Assembly: GCA_021613535.1 (NCBI GenBank)
Contig: CP075492.1
Span: forward strand, 18,538,001-18,602,000
Direction of reading: 5' to 3'
DNA from: Adineta vaga
Taxonomy: Eukaryota > Rotifera
DNA length: 64,000 bases
Shown one piece after another: positions 46,453-57,250 of the stretch (position 1 is its first letter; each line of letters starts with the position of its first letter). The position numbers and the translations under genes were made by a program. The notes under the pieces were generated by a model. That model was not told the DNA's origin and did not search any database. It saw only the letters and a program-made list of their open reading frames with translations.

Positions 46453-47418
46453 TTAACATGTCTGTATTGATTGATACATTTCTGTAATATTTAAATAGAC
46501 ATAATTATTATTGTCACCTGTCACTAATAGTTTTGCATTTGTTAACAGTAATGCTGTCCGACGAATTCTTGGAGGTATTATGTGCGAAGTAGCTGTCCAT
46601 ATTTTTATTATTGGATCAAATAATTCACCACTATTGACATAATCGGTAATATTGAATCCGCCCGTAACGAATGTTTTTCCATCAGGTAAGAGAGTTGCTG
46701 TATGATATTCTTGTGGTGTATTCATACTATTGATTAATATTCATGATCCTACTGATGGATCATACAATTCAGTGCTTTTTAGTCCACCTTCACCATCATT
46801 ACCACCAGTAACTAATACTTTTCCAAGAATTAATCGAATTGTTGTATGAGATTCACGTGCTGTATTCATATTATTAGTGAATGTCCAGATTTCAGTCGAT
46901 GAATTATATAATTCAGCACTTTGCCATTGTGTTTTATTATTACTTACATCCGTCACTAATAATTGTCCATTTAAAATAATACAGTTTCTGTATCATAAAA
47001 TTGTGCATAATTCAAATAACCAGTCATTCTCCAATATCCAGTTGACATATCATATAATTCAGTACTGGTTAATGTGATAGAACCATTATATCCACCAGTA
47101 ATTAAAACATTTCCATTTATTAATACGGATGCTGTATGCGTATCTCGTGAAATATTTATATTACTATTATTTGACCATTCTAAAAAGAATATAATATTAG
47201 ATGAATTTAATCTATCATTTGAAATATACAATTATATAACCTGATTTAGATAGTAGATAATTAAGATTGAAATTTTTTTTTCAATACGATAGTTTTGCTG
47301 ATGCTGCAATTTTACATAATAAAAATAAATTTTGATAAAAATTGTAACATAATTTTTGCATACCTGTTAAACTTAATAAAATAATAGTCAAAGACAAGAT
47401 AACTAATAATCGCATCAT
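46453..47418 (-). pseudogene. Decayed secreted kelch-propeller gene
   Basis: Model complement(join(46453..47179, 47364..47418)). Exon 1 encodes a signal peptide (MMRLLVILSLTIILLSLT), phase 1, donor GTATGC; exon 2 opens after TTTTTAG. Kelch repeats are readable (HTASVLINGNVLITGGYNG, STELYDMSTGYW, HTTIRLILGKVLVTGGN, HTATLLPDGKTFVTGGFN) but the frame is broken by a one-base shift near 46980 (ETVLF stop versus continuing NGQLLV) and by an in-frame TGA at 46741-46743 where a Trp is expected (YDPSVGS-stop-ILINSMN). The Cys-rich and Thr-linker modules of the intact gene at 17468 are absent. About five blades remain. Confidence 0.75.
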
Positions 47419-47440
47419 AATTATTTCATCGATGTTTTAA

Positions 47441-47509
47441 TTGAGGGTGTGAGTGAGGATGGGTATGAGAGTGTGAGAAGAACAAAGACAAACACATCCA
47501 CACCCTCAA
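47441..47509. repeat. Telomere-like palindrome, copy 10
   Basis: TTGAGGGTGTGAGTGAGGAT, GGGTATGAGAGTGTGAG, spacer, then CACATCCACACCCTCAA. Both termini TTGAGGGTGTG / CACACCCTCAA are intact. The right terminus supplies the stop codon of the truncated two-TM paralogue, and the left terminus is 23 bp upstream of the decayed kelch gene. Confidence 0.85.
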
Positions 47510-48231
47510 ATTAACATGCCGATCGTGGTATTAGGAGTAAAACGTGAAGTTATCGAACTATTGAGTGGATCAATAGCCAAAGAAGGCACATTCGGTAAAG
47601 TAAAATTAGCAGGTGGTGATCCGTCCATTTGTGTAAAGTAATCAAGATAATTAATAATCGTGTAGATGCAGCTTGATGAAAAAAAACATTCGAGTGTTGA
47701 CATGCGTAAACCATAGATAGGCCAACAGCCGACGATAAGACCAGGCAAGACGAGTTCGGGTGGACCGATTCGCATGGATTCATAATAAGCATCCGAAACG
47801 ACGCAATTACATGTGCCGTTGGAAAACTCTCGTGGCACACTGCGCAAAAAATAATTGTTAGAGACATTTCCATATTCCAAGGACCAATCAGTGTTGAAAA
47901 CCGTTGGAACTAAAGCTCCTGCTGACAATTCCGGTGATGAAAGTGAACATGCGCCGAAACTTAACTGGTGTTTGTTCAATAAGTAGTCTGATGATCTCAG
48001 CTGTTTGCGATACGAAAGAAGCTCCAGACAATGCTGTAGAAGTCACTAGCATTGTTTGATTAAAGTTCGATATAGCATTACCGACGATTATCTTGAATTC
48101 TGAACAAAGCCAGCCCATCAATTGATGTTGTTTACTGAGAAGAGGTCGATCAACTTGTACATAACTGTTGACTGTACTACCATAGCCGTAGAGTGACGTG
48201 GTCCATAATGCATTGACAAAGGCACTTGTAC
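47506..48231 (-). pseudogene. Truncated, frameshifted paralogue of the two-TM surface protein
   Basis: From 48231 downward (after ACTTAG): ICTSAFVNALWTTSLYGYG, QLMGWLCSEFKIIVGNAI, SQTAEIIRLLIEQ, then a one-base shift near 47975 to NKHQLSFGACSLSSPELSA, NCVVSDAYYESM, LIVGCWPIYGLRMSTLECFF, CIYTIINYLDYF. These align in order with HPICSSVYV, LLDTIV.., and GWYGGCSIMGSLLLSNLECFF of the intact protein at 8745. The N-terminal TM half is not visible upstream, and the C-terminal Cys/TM region is replaced by the palindrome at 47441-47509. Confidence 0.7.
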
Positions 48232-48830
48232 ATATCTAAGTGACAGTTATCATCTGTATTTCTATTGTCTCTTTTATGCAAAAGAAATTAGTTAGAAGAA
48301 GTTTTTGTCTATAACATCTAGTGAAACCACTTTTTGTGAATTTAAGCTATTTAAATTTATTTTCTTGCCCAATAAACTTGAATCAATACACTTTTTTGAT
48401 ACAAAAATCGTTTTAACAAATACATATGCAACAGAATGTAGTAGACGCTTAGGGTAGAAATCCGGAAAAGAAATAAAACACTTTTAACAATAATCTTTCA
48501 AACTCAAGACAAGTGCGTGAAAAAAGTCGGCATTGAAGACATTGGTGATGCGGAAACATATCGACAATTTGAGTACTCGCTTCTACAACAGCGATATTGA
48601 TCGTATCGAGGTTCTCGATGGGCTCTCTCACTACTGGTAGCTTCAACGAAATAAACTTCGAATAAATTTTTTCCGGATTTCTTAACGAAACCAAATAAAG
48701 TCTATAATCGAAAATCATACGTTTTGTGGAAGCTAACATATGCATAGTTCTGTGATTGTGTGGTAGACTCTTCTTTAAGCTTAATGACTTGCTGATAAAG
48801 TTTAGAAAGCTCTTCTTTCTCTTGATAGGC
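48232..48830. other. Gene-free stretch
   Basis: A 98-codon minus frame (48449-48745) has no family resemblance and does not align with the missing N-terminal half of the neighbouring pseudogene. Nothing else seen. Confidence 0.35.
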
Positions 48831-48835
48831 TATAA

Positions 48836-49815
48836 TGCACTCTAAAAATAATAGGTACCTTACTGAACTTCAAAGGTTCAGAAGTTCTGCATCGAACTAA
48901 TATAAGTTCGGTAGAGTGAAAAAGGTTCCGTAGTCGCTGATGAAAACTTTTTTAGGTTCAGAAATCCATACATAGTTCTGTAGGTTTTCTACTAAACCCT
49001 CCAAAGGTTCTTTATGCGTCAAACCAAACTACTGATGGTTGTGGATCGTTAATACGGAACTGATGGAGGTTCAGTAGGTGCTCCAAAGGTTCCGTCTACT
49101 TCATACAAAACCTGTGATAGTTCCGTAAACATTTCAAAAGCTTTGTGAGATATCTCCGAAACCGAAGGGGTTTCGTAAATCACCTTATGGTTTTGCATAC
49201 AATATAAAAAAACTAGTCTTAGTTTCGTAGACCACCTTATGGTTTTGCATACAATATAAAAAAACTAGTCTTAGTTTCGTAGACCACCTTAACGTTTTGT
49301 CTATTATCTCCAAAACCAGCGTTCTTTCCGTAATCATCCCAAAGGTTCTGTGGCATATCTACGAAACCATAGGAGGTTTCGTCAAACACCCAAAGGTTTT
49401 GACAACCATCTGCTAAACCTAAGATAGTTTCGCAACGACTCCGGTGGTTTTCCACATGATCTACCAAACCAAGAGTTGTTTCGTAGTATATGATAAGGAT
49501 TTGTATTCTATCCACGAAACCAGGATGAGTTTCATAAAGCGCTCTGAGGATTTGGTACAATATCTGCGAAACCAGTATCAGTTCCATAGACCAGTCTAAG
49601 GATTCGTACATCATCTACAAAGCCAGTGGCAGTTTCGTACACCACTCTGAAGGTATCGTACACTAAATACCGAACTAATGATAGTTCTGTAAACCATCGT
49701 AAGGTATGGTAGATTATCTACGAAACCCGTGGTAGTTTCGTAAACGTTCTAAAGATTCTGTATGCTATGTACGAAACTATTGCGAGTTTTGCTAAATCTT
49801 CCGCAGTTCTCATGT
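48836..49815. repeat. 51-bp-period minisatellite
   Basis: About 18 degenerate tandem units carrying TACGAAACC and TTTCGTAGACCACCTTA-type words. Two adjacent units around 49177-49280 are nearly identical (52 bp each). Read on the minus strand at 49237-49614 the array stays open for 125 codons as a 17-residue repeat, roughly YET.LGFVD..QNLW... with ETSYGFVDMPQNLW the clearest. Related degenerate units recur at about 50450-50720. Confidence 0.75.
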
Positions 49816-50811
49816 GTTTTTTTCCGGTAACTGCTGATTGTTGTCTAGATTTGTTGAAGTTCTAGTGCTCTTCACAGAAGAATATCCCTAAATTTGGTCA
49901 AGTTCAGAAAATCCAGTAGCTTTCTCATGTAAATTCGCATAACCTCGCTAAGTATTGATAGTGTTTGAATACAGCGTATGCAGTATGTATGGCTATGCAA
50001 TATATCAGAAGGTTAACGTTTTTTTCAAATCACGACGGTTAATGGTGAGCCTTCGCGTTGAGTTTTTTAAGAATATATACTTTGTCGACAGCCTAAAAAT
50101 TATATCATGGATTACCAATACCAATAATAATGATGAAAACAAGGAAAGTATCGCTGAAGAATACTGGAATGTTAAATCGTAAGCAACAAAATAAGACGAA
50201 GGAATCAAACTAGATGAAAATCAGGAAAATAATATAGGATTGTGAGGTTCATTTTGAAAATCGGAGAAGTATTTAGTTCAATACAAAGATTGAAATGTCG
50301 TAATATATGGTAGCAAATGGAATTTAGGTTCATACCCACGCTGTAAATAGAAATAATGTGTGTTTGTTACTGTATAAGATAGAAATCAAAGAATCCGTTC
50401 ACTGTAAAAAAAAAATCACTGTTTTATTGAATCTAAAAGTTTTTCTACGCTTTCACCGGACGATTAGCAGTTCAGTAAGAAAAATGAAGGTTTCGCACTT
50501 TTAGCACAAAACCATCTAGAACTCAGAAACTAGAACGAAGCTTTCCCTTGTCTCAAACAGAACGAGATTTAGTTTCGTATACTTGGACGTACTTCAGAAT
50601 ATATTTGTGCACTTGTCAATGGTTCCGTACAAGTGCTGCGAAACGATCAATGGCCTCATAACTATTGTTAAGGTTCAGCGGACCCTCTACGAAACCATTG
50701 ACAGCTGCCACTAGTTCCTTTAGCAAATGGAGAAGACTGAATAAAGATATAGCTCTTTATATCCGTCGACGTCCAGTTTCCAATAGACCGTCAGGTGAGA
50801 CCCTATATATA
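49816..50811. other. Stretch between minisatellite and palindromic element
   Basis: No gene. 50450-50720 contains decayed units of the same minisatellite (GGTTCCGTACAAGTGCTGCG, ACGAAACCATTGACAG). Confidence 0.4.
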
Positions 50812-52452
50812 CAGGGTATAGCAAAATTATAGACCCCCCCCCCCCATATACATGAATACGAAAATCGTTATTTTATTTCAGCAGTAAGAGATGGTGGTCA
50901 ACCAATGGCATAAGAGTGCGTGGGTACACATGTACTATTTATCAACCTAACATCCTATTTCGGTTCGCTGATAGTAGAAGAAAAAAATACAAATTTGTGA
51001 AAACTTGTTGTACCATAATTATAGACCCCCCTATACGAAAAATACATTTCTCGAGTTTCTGGAGTTGATCAACCATTAATTTCTGACATTTTCCTATGAT
51101 ACAAGTAACATTCTATCTATTCTTTTGATTCTAAGCTATTACTAGTCAAAATTTTCCAGAAAATGCTCGTTATTATGAGCTTAACTGGTGTCTTATCGCT
51201 CGCTACGTGATCTTGATTGAAGGATACGTTTTTCGTCATTTTTATCTATTCGGAACTAGCCCGACAGACGTGTTTACTCGAGATAGCATTGCACTAATGC
51301 AAATTATGTCGATTAAAGAGCAACTTGATAGAGTTTAAGAAGATAGTTGCATTGGTACCTCTCTTTTGTGTAGACTGTTCGTCAGAAAATTGCAGAATTT
51401 CTTGACTAGTTGATGCGATCAATTCAATCTCATGGTATAGTTAGAGAGAGCTTATCAAAGTTGTACAAGAATATCAACAAATATAATACAGGAAAAACAT
51501 CCCACAGAATGACTATCTACTAAACTTATGCAAAAATTGACGGCTGTCGTCTGAGGGTGTTATAGTAATTCATGAAGAAGAAAACTGGAGTTTTCCTACT
51601 TAACTGAGATTCATCATCAGAGACGTGTCTGAAAAAGCGCATAGAGTTCGCCGGAATCAGTGTATCTGAATTATACGAACAAATTTTCTTTTGTCTGCAT
51701 ACGCATATATCTGTTGAGATTAGCCAATCTTCCGAGTTACGGACCTTTCTCCTGACGAATGTTTTTCCTGTGCTATTTTAGTTCATATTCTAGTACAACT
51801 TGATGCGCTCTCTCTAACTGTATCATTAGATTGGATTCATCGCTTCAACTAATCATAGAGTTCTGCGACCTTCTAAACAATACCTCATACCTCATATAAA
51901 AGTAAGGTACAATATTATTCGTATCGCCATACTCTTTCAAACTACTTTTTGACTGAGATAATTTGAATTAGCGCGATGCTATCTCGAGTAAACACGTCTG
52001 TCGGGCTAGTTCCGAATAGATAAAAATGATGAAAAACGTATCCTTCAATCAAGATCACGTAGCGATCGATAAGACACCAGTTAAGCTCATAATAACGAGC
52101 GTTTTCTGGAAAACTTTGACTAGTAATAGCTTAGAATCAGAGGAATAGATGGAATGTTACTTGTATCATAGGAAAATGTCAGAAATTAATGGTTGATCAA
52201 CTCCAGAAACTCGAGAAATGTATTTTTCGTATAGGGGGGTCTATAATTATGGTACAACAAGTTTTCACAAATTTGTATTTTTTTCTTCTACTATCAGCGA
52301 ACCGAAATAGGATGTTAGGTTGGTAAATAGTACATGTGTACCCACGCACTCTTATGCCATTGGTTGACCACCATCTCTTACTGCTGAAATAAAATAACGA
52401 TTTTCGTATTCATGTATATGGGGGGGGGGGTCTATAATTTTGGGATACCCTG
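50812..52452. mobile_element. 1.64-kb palindromic Tc1/mariner-like fold-back element
   Basis: Begins CAGGGTATAGCAAAATTATA and ends with the complement of CAGGGTATCCCAAAATTATA; TA dinucleotides flank both ends (50810-50811, 52453-52454). The outer arms (50812 to about 51285, and about 51975 to 52452) are nearly identical over about 475 bp, including poly-C/poly-G runs. Inner arms (to about 51515 and from about 51770) are also complementary but clearly more diverged, for example TAGTTAGAGAGAGC on the left against its complement on the right. Only about 250 central bases lack a partner. No transposase frame. TA duplication and CAGGGT..CCAAAATTA termini point to the mariner superfamily, non-autonomous. 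Confidence 0.8.
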
Positions 52453-53990
52453 TACACTTCGTTGAAAGGTCGTTTTTGATCCAGATTTGATCATCAATGC
52501 GTTACAACAACAGCAACATTAGTCATAGTAATTGATACTCTATAGAGAGGCAAATAAGAAATTCAATTCAAATGATGATTTTGGAACCTAGAAAAAGGAA
52601 AAACAATATTCGTTTCAATGTATTCTTACAAAATAAAAGCCGAAAAAAGTTGAACAAACACAGGTGTAAATAAAAATCGAAGTGTTTTTCTTATTACATA
52701 ATTATAGTTATAGTTAATACAAGAAACAAATATTAGTTGAGCGACACGTTCAAACAAAATACGAAATAAATAAATGAATATCATTTGTTTTGAATCAATG
52801 TCTGAACATACAAAGACATTCTTGGTTCTTTGTTCTAAAACGCATATAACTGTTATATCGCCTGTTTTCGACAATAAAAGTGCATAGGCGTCGATTATAG
52901 TAGACACCCTCAAGCCTTTTCAGTTGTTTTCCTTGATTTTTTGTGTTCGTATCGAAGATTTTCCAAATTAAACTTTCAAGAAAGAGAAGAAATCACAAAA
53001 AGAATTGTCTGCTCGTCCTTTTTGAATAATCCTATAGATACTATGATTTTCATTAAATGAAACAATATATGTTCTATTCTCTTCATAAAATGAAAGTGAA
53101 TTTATGCGCTTTTTATTTGCTTAAAATTGAACCAATACAGTATGTTTTTCCACGATAATAACTATATACAAGTGACATCGTTTTGTTAATCTGTCTATGT
53201 TTACTTTTTCGCCAGCACTAGTAAGTGAATGTACATATAATATAGTGGTTCGATTTAAACTCAAAGTAAGCTTGAACCGCTTTCAGACGAATAACTGCTC
53301 TACCTCTATGTGTTTTAGATTTTGTGAAAAATGAGTACCTATGGGCAATTAATATCTGATGTCTTCTCCTGCGTATCCACCAATTAAAATCTGTTTATAA
53401 GCAGTTCTATGATAAAAGTCGTAATTGTTTCGATGTTTACTGAGATCCACTCATATTCACAAAGTAAAGCATGTTGTTATTCTTTCCTAACACTGACCAA
53501 TGTCAGAAAGTCTCGTTTTATAATCACGCTCATTAAATGAATAAAACAAGAAAAGCGGTTATCGATTATACAACGGTTACCGTTTAACCGCTCTTTCTTC
53601 TGAAACAGTTTTTGTTTAACTGCTTTTCGGTAAAAACGGTTTTCGTTTAACCGTGCTTTCTTCTAAAACGGTTATTGATTATTAAGGTTTTCGAAAGGCC
53701 GGTTATTGTCACCGTTACATCCCTAACGTTAGCTATCACAGAACCACTTGGGTGAAATTTCACCCATACTGCCCAACCCCACCCACAGATGGCCGGGTTA
53801 ACTCCCCTATGATCTTTCCCTGGACCTAGGGGAGTACCATTGAAAGTTTGGTGGCGCTACCTATTACAGGGACCGAGTGCATAAAGAACAGACAGACAGA
53901 CAAATAGATAGACAAAATTCTTCGTTACATATATAGATTATTATGTGATAAGATAGTTTCAAGAAAGAAAATGATATCCGGTTAGTGTCA
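52453..53990. other. Gene-free stretch with simple and LINE-like repeats
   Basis: 53555-53700 has five or more copies of an ACGGTT..CGTTTAACCG word, a short degenerate tandem. 53745-53935 is GC-richer and looks like a retroposon tail (next entry). The minus frame 52626-52913 is unsupported. Confidence 0.45.
53745..53940 (+). repeat. Possible RTE-type LINE 3' end
   Basis: Reads GGGTTAACTCCCCTATG, CTAGGGGAGTACC, AAAGAACAGACAGACAGAC and finishes TACATATATAGATTAT. A short G/C-rich tail followed by ACAGACAGACAGAC and a TATATAGAT terminus is the usual 3' end of RTE-clade LINEs; no RT coding sequence is attached, as expected for a 5'-truncated copy. Confidence 0.35.
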
Positions 53991-55545
53991 TTACTGAAGA
54001 CAACAGTCCCCAATCATCATGCTCATTAAGTTTGTAGTTTGTAGGCGCCCACCAAAATCTTGAATTATATCGCTTTTTTCCAAGACTTCGAATAATCCAT
54101 TTTGAGATATTTGAGTTTTGTCACCAAAAGCATTACTTACATCATTCTTAATTTCTTCCAAGTTATAGTCCGGTTTCTCTGTAGTACCATCATCATTTTT
54201 GCGAACGATTAAAGAAAAGAATGTATTCAATACATCGACCACTTCAGCTTGGCTAAGTTGGCCGTCTTTATCGGAATCAAATATTTTGAAGAGATAATTT
54301 ATTATCAGGTTGACATCTTGCTTGCTTATTAGTATAAAACCCAACTGATATTCAAACAGATCCACCATGCCTATATAATTCAAATAAAAACAATAAATAG
54401 GACCAGTACATTTTTATTTCACAGTGAAAAGAAGATAGATTTAATTATACAATAGTGCTATAGAACACGTCATACTATTTTCAAAGGAAACTCATTTCTG
54501 TTTGTGATTATATCTTCCGATGAAGTGCCAATCTAACTGTTACTTGAATTCTTTCTGATAGATGTGGATGTGAATATATAAAGTAACTATTCTTATTTAT
54601 TTCATATATACATGGAAATCAGAGAGTTAGATTTCATTTAGATTGTTGAAAATTAAATCATTTCCATCTCTGACATGTACCGTAGTTAACAAGGTTTAAA
54701 AAAATAAAAATATAGCTTTGCCCACTGTTTTATGTAATACACTAATACTACTAATCTAAATCCATATCAGGATATGAGAAAGCACATATAACATACCTGA
54801 TTTGTTTTGATCGATCACACTGAACAACTGTTTTGCTGGACTAAAATTGGTGTCTTTGCCGAATGTTTGCGATTCATGAAACTTAGCGACAAACTCTTCC
54901 TCGGTCATGTAACCTTTTGGATAGTTCATCCAGAGCAAATCTAAAAGAAAAGAATATAGTTTCTATATCAATTCCTTGTTAACTTATAATAACTGTAAAC
55001 TATAGTAGGACAACCTAGCCATACTTATATACATGTGTCGCTTAGAAATAGAATTTGTATTATAAGAAATCCTGTCAAATTAATTAATGTTTTGGCATAC
55101 ATTATATAAAAACGATGCATTTCCGAATTTACATCAGATATGTTTCTTAGAAGTGGAGTATTATACTTCTTAGTGTGCTGAATATTTCACCAAGATGATG
55201 AATTTTAGAATATCTTAAAGTCTGCTCAATTAATCGCTAAAACTCCCAAACTCTTAACCGTTATCTGTCTTTGTTTCTGACGTAGATATCAGCTACACAT
55301 TTAGAATGGATGAATATAGATATATCCTTTGGGAGCTACATTTACATGATTTCTATATGATAGTTATACTAAATTAACATGAAAAAGATGAAGAACAATC
55401 ACGATAGATATTTTTATAGCTAACCGTAGTCTTCTTTGAGCTGGCTTTCGTCATCGGTGCCGCGCGCGTTTTTCAAAGCAGCTAATTGATTTGCGCTGAG
55501 TTTTTTGTTGTCATTATTTGCCAATGTTTCTGCAGCAGAAGCCAT
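53991..55545 (-). CDS. EF-hand calcium-binding protein (three exons)
   Basis: Model complement(join(53991..54370, 54797..54940, 55425..55545)), 214 aa, phases consistent (introns 426 and 484 bp). Exon 1 (MASAAETLANNDNKKLSANQ) and exon 2 (WMNYPKGYMTEEEFVAKF) give the N-terminal helical half. One canonical EF loop, DQNKSGMVDLFE, is split across the second intron; a second, DSDKDGQLSQAE, lies at about residue 120. Positions 1, 3, 5, 9 and 12 are suitable in both. A degenerate third or fourth hand may follow (FGDKTQISQNGLFEVLE). The layout resembles cytosolic sensors of the calmodulin/NCS superfamily, but no N-myristoylation Gly follows Met. Targets unknown. Confidence 0.8.
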
Positions 55546-56074
55546 ACGTAGAATGATTCGAATAAAATGCAATCGATTGAATAAAAAATAAAAAATAACT
55601 ATTTCGCAAACGTTTTATAGGTAACAGGTGTGCAGCTATGCGTGCTCTTTTTTTCTTTCTTGCTTATGTTTGTCAATACCAAACAGAAAAAGCTGCAATG
55701 AATAACCATCATTTAATGCATATATAACTAACTGTGTAGTATAAAAAAAAGGACGAAGGATAATTGATCGAAGAATAGGTAAAAATATTTTCAACGTCTA
55801 CTTGCATTATTCAGTTGCTACTCAAGAAAAATTGTTTTCATTCTTACATTCATAGAATTGTGTCACAGTATAGTCCATAAATCAGAACGAAACGTTTTTT
55901 TCTCGATTACTTAAAAATGTCTATTCTAATGTATGCATGAAGAAAATTTGGAATAAACGACAGCAAAATCGCAATCATTAAGTTCTACACATCTTGCATT
56001 AGTTATTTCTTGTTTTTCAAAACTTGTTACAGTTTGCATAAGTTTAAGATTGAAAATCAACATTAAACTATTTT
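55546..56074. other. Intergenic stretch, nothing recognised
   Basis: 5' flank of the EF-hand gene; AT-rich with no identifiable motif. Confidence 0.35.
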
Positions 56075-56118
56075 TTGGGTGTGGACGTAGTATTCGCCCC
56101 CACACACACACCCTCAAA
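56075..56118. repeat. Telomere-like palindrome, copy 11 (short)
   Basis: TTGGGTGTGGACGTAG, a short spacer, CCCCCACACACACACCCTCAA. It lies about 70 bp beyond the 3' end of the dead Penelope-like reverse transcriptase. Confidence 0.7.
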
Positions 56119-56185
56119 TATGCAAACAAAAATGTCATTTTCGCGGCGATAATAAGGTGTTGAGCGAATGGATATGTTTTGTTGT

Positions 56186-57250
56186 TCAGAGAACCTTGCG
56201 GTTGTCAGAGGATAATGTTGGATGATGTACAAAAGATTTTGACCATTGATCACGAAAATCTTGATTGAATTCACATCTTGGACCATAATCATAGAAATAA
56301 TTGAAATGAATTACTTTATTTTTATCATCTAGTTCTTGTAATTTTTCTGAGTGTTCTTGTTGGAAACCAAAGAATTCAAACCATCGTCGACGAAATATAT
56401 GATAATTTGTTTGATCTGGACAATATCGGATGTATTGTGTTTCGTAATAATCGAAGAAATGTTGTACATGACTTTCAACAAAGAAAAATGAATAACCATT
56501 GGCAAGATAAGTAAGTTCAATATAAATGCGTTCTTGCTGAAAATCTTCTATTGATGAACAATAGCATACAGCTCGAAGGAGTGCTGATCGTAGTGAATAA
56601 CTATGTTGTAATTTTGAATGGCCAACAACATAGGGCAATGTATATCGTTGAATCGTTGGATCGTGATACACTCGACTGTATAGTTGACCTTGTTGATTTT
56701 CAAGATAAACATTCAAATAATGTACATTTGAACCCATCGATACTTGAAAATGAACAGTCGGATGTTGTGTTCGAATAGAATGCAGACAAGAATGAAGCAT
56801 TTCAGCAGATTTATCCCAAGTGAAAAAGGTTTGGTTTTTAAACCTAAAAAGAAACTAAGAAAGAAAGAATAACAATACATATGCGGGATAGATATTGAGA
56901 AAAGATGTTTTCATTTACCTTCCAAAGAATCCTTGACCATATTGAAATTAATTTAATATTAACTTTTGTCAATCAAATAGATAGATATTAGCCAATGTTT
57001 CACTTAATGACATCGTATTTGGACTACCTTTTCTGATAATAAAGATTTTGTTTTGGTATGAAAAGAGATTATTGTATAGAAATAATTGTAAAAGATTTTT
57101 AATCGTATTTATTGGTATTTTGTTGATTGTATTGATGGCTGATTTATCTTTCAAGAAAGCTATAGTTGTGTCGATCATGATTTGATGGTCATTCAATGAA
57201 TAAAAAATAGTAATGTGAATTGTACAAAAAAGTGTTGTTGGTTTTAAACA
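56186..57250 (-). pseudogene. Penelope-like (Athena-type) reverse transcriptase remnant
   Basis: Minus strand: IIRKGSPNTMSLSETLANIY (palm, near 57030), stops TGA and TAA, QYGQGFFGR, a 75-bp intron (56918-56844, GTAAAT..TTTTAG, in phase), then RFKNQTFFTWDKSAEMLH, LNVYLENQQGQLYSRVYHDP, YTLPYVVGHSKLQHSYSLRS, and ERIYIELTYLANGY to the stop at 56186. The order (LANI, GRYxDDxFFTW, FLDVxxENxxGxLxTxVYHKP, a LLxNGYP-like block) is that of Penelope-like RTs; introns are known in this class. The catalytic Tyr-x-Asp-Asp is replaced by Phe-Lys-Asn-Gln, two stops interrupt the palm, and the N-terminal part is cut off at the inverted-repeat element beginning 57265. Confidence 0.7.

Noticed and set aside
34680-47000. 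Alternative genetic code with TGA as Trp
   Set aside because: Intact genes here (SAHH-like, SLC43-like, cupin) use TGG for Trp, and the SAHH-like and SLC43-like genes end with TGA.
48449-48745. N-terminal half of the truncated two-TM paralogue
   Set aside because: No alignment with residues 1-150 of the intact protein at 8745; no TM helix where expected.
48836-49815. CRISPR-like array
   Set aside because: Units are contiguous degenerate tandem copies without unique spacers, in a eukaryotic context.
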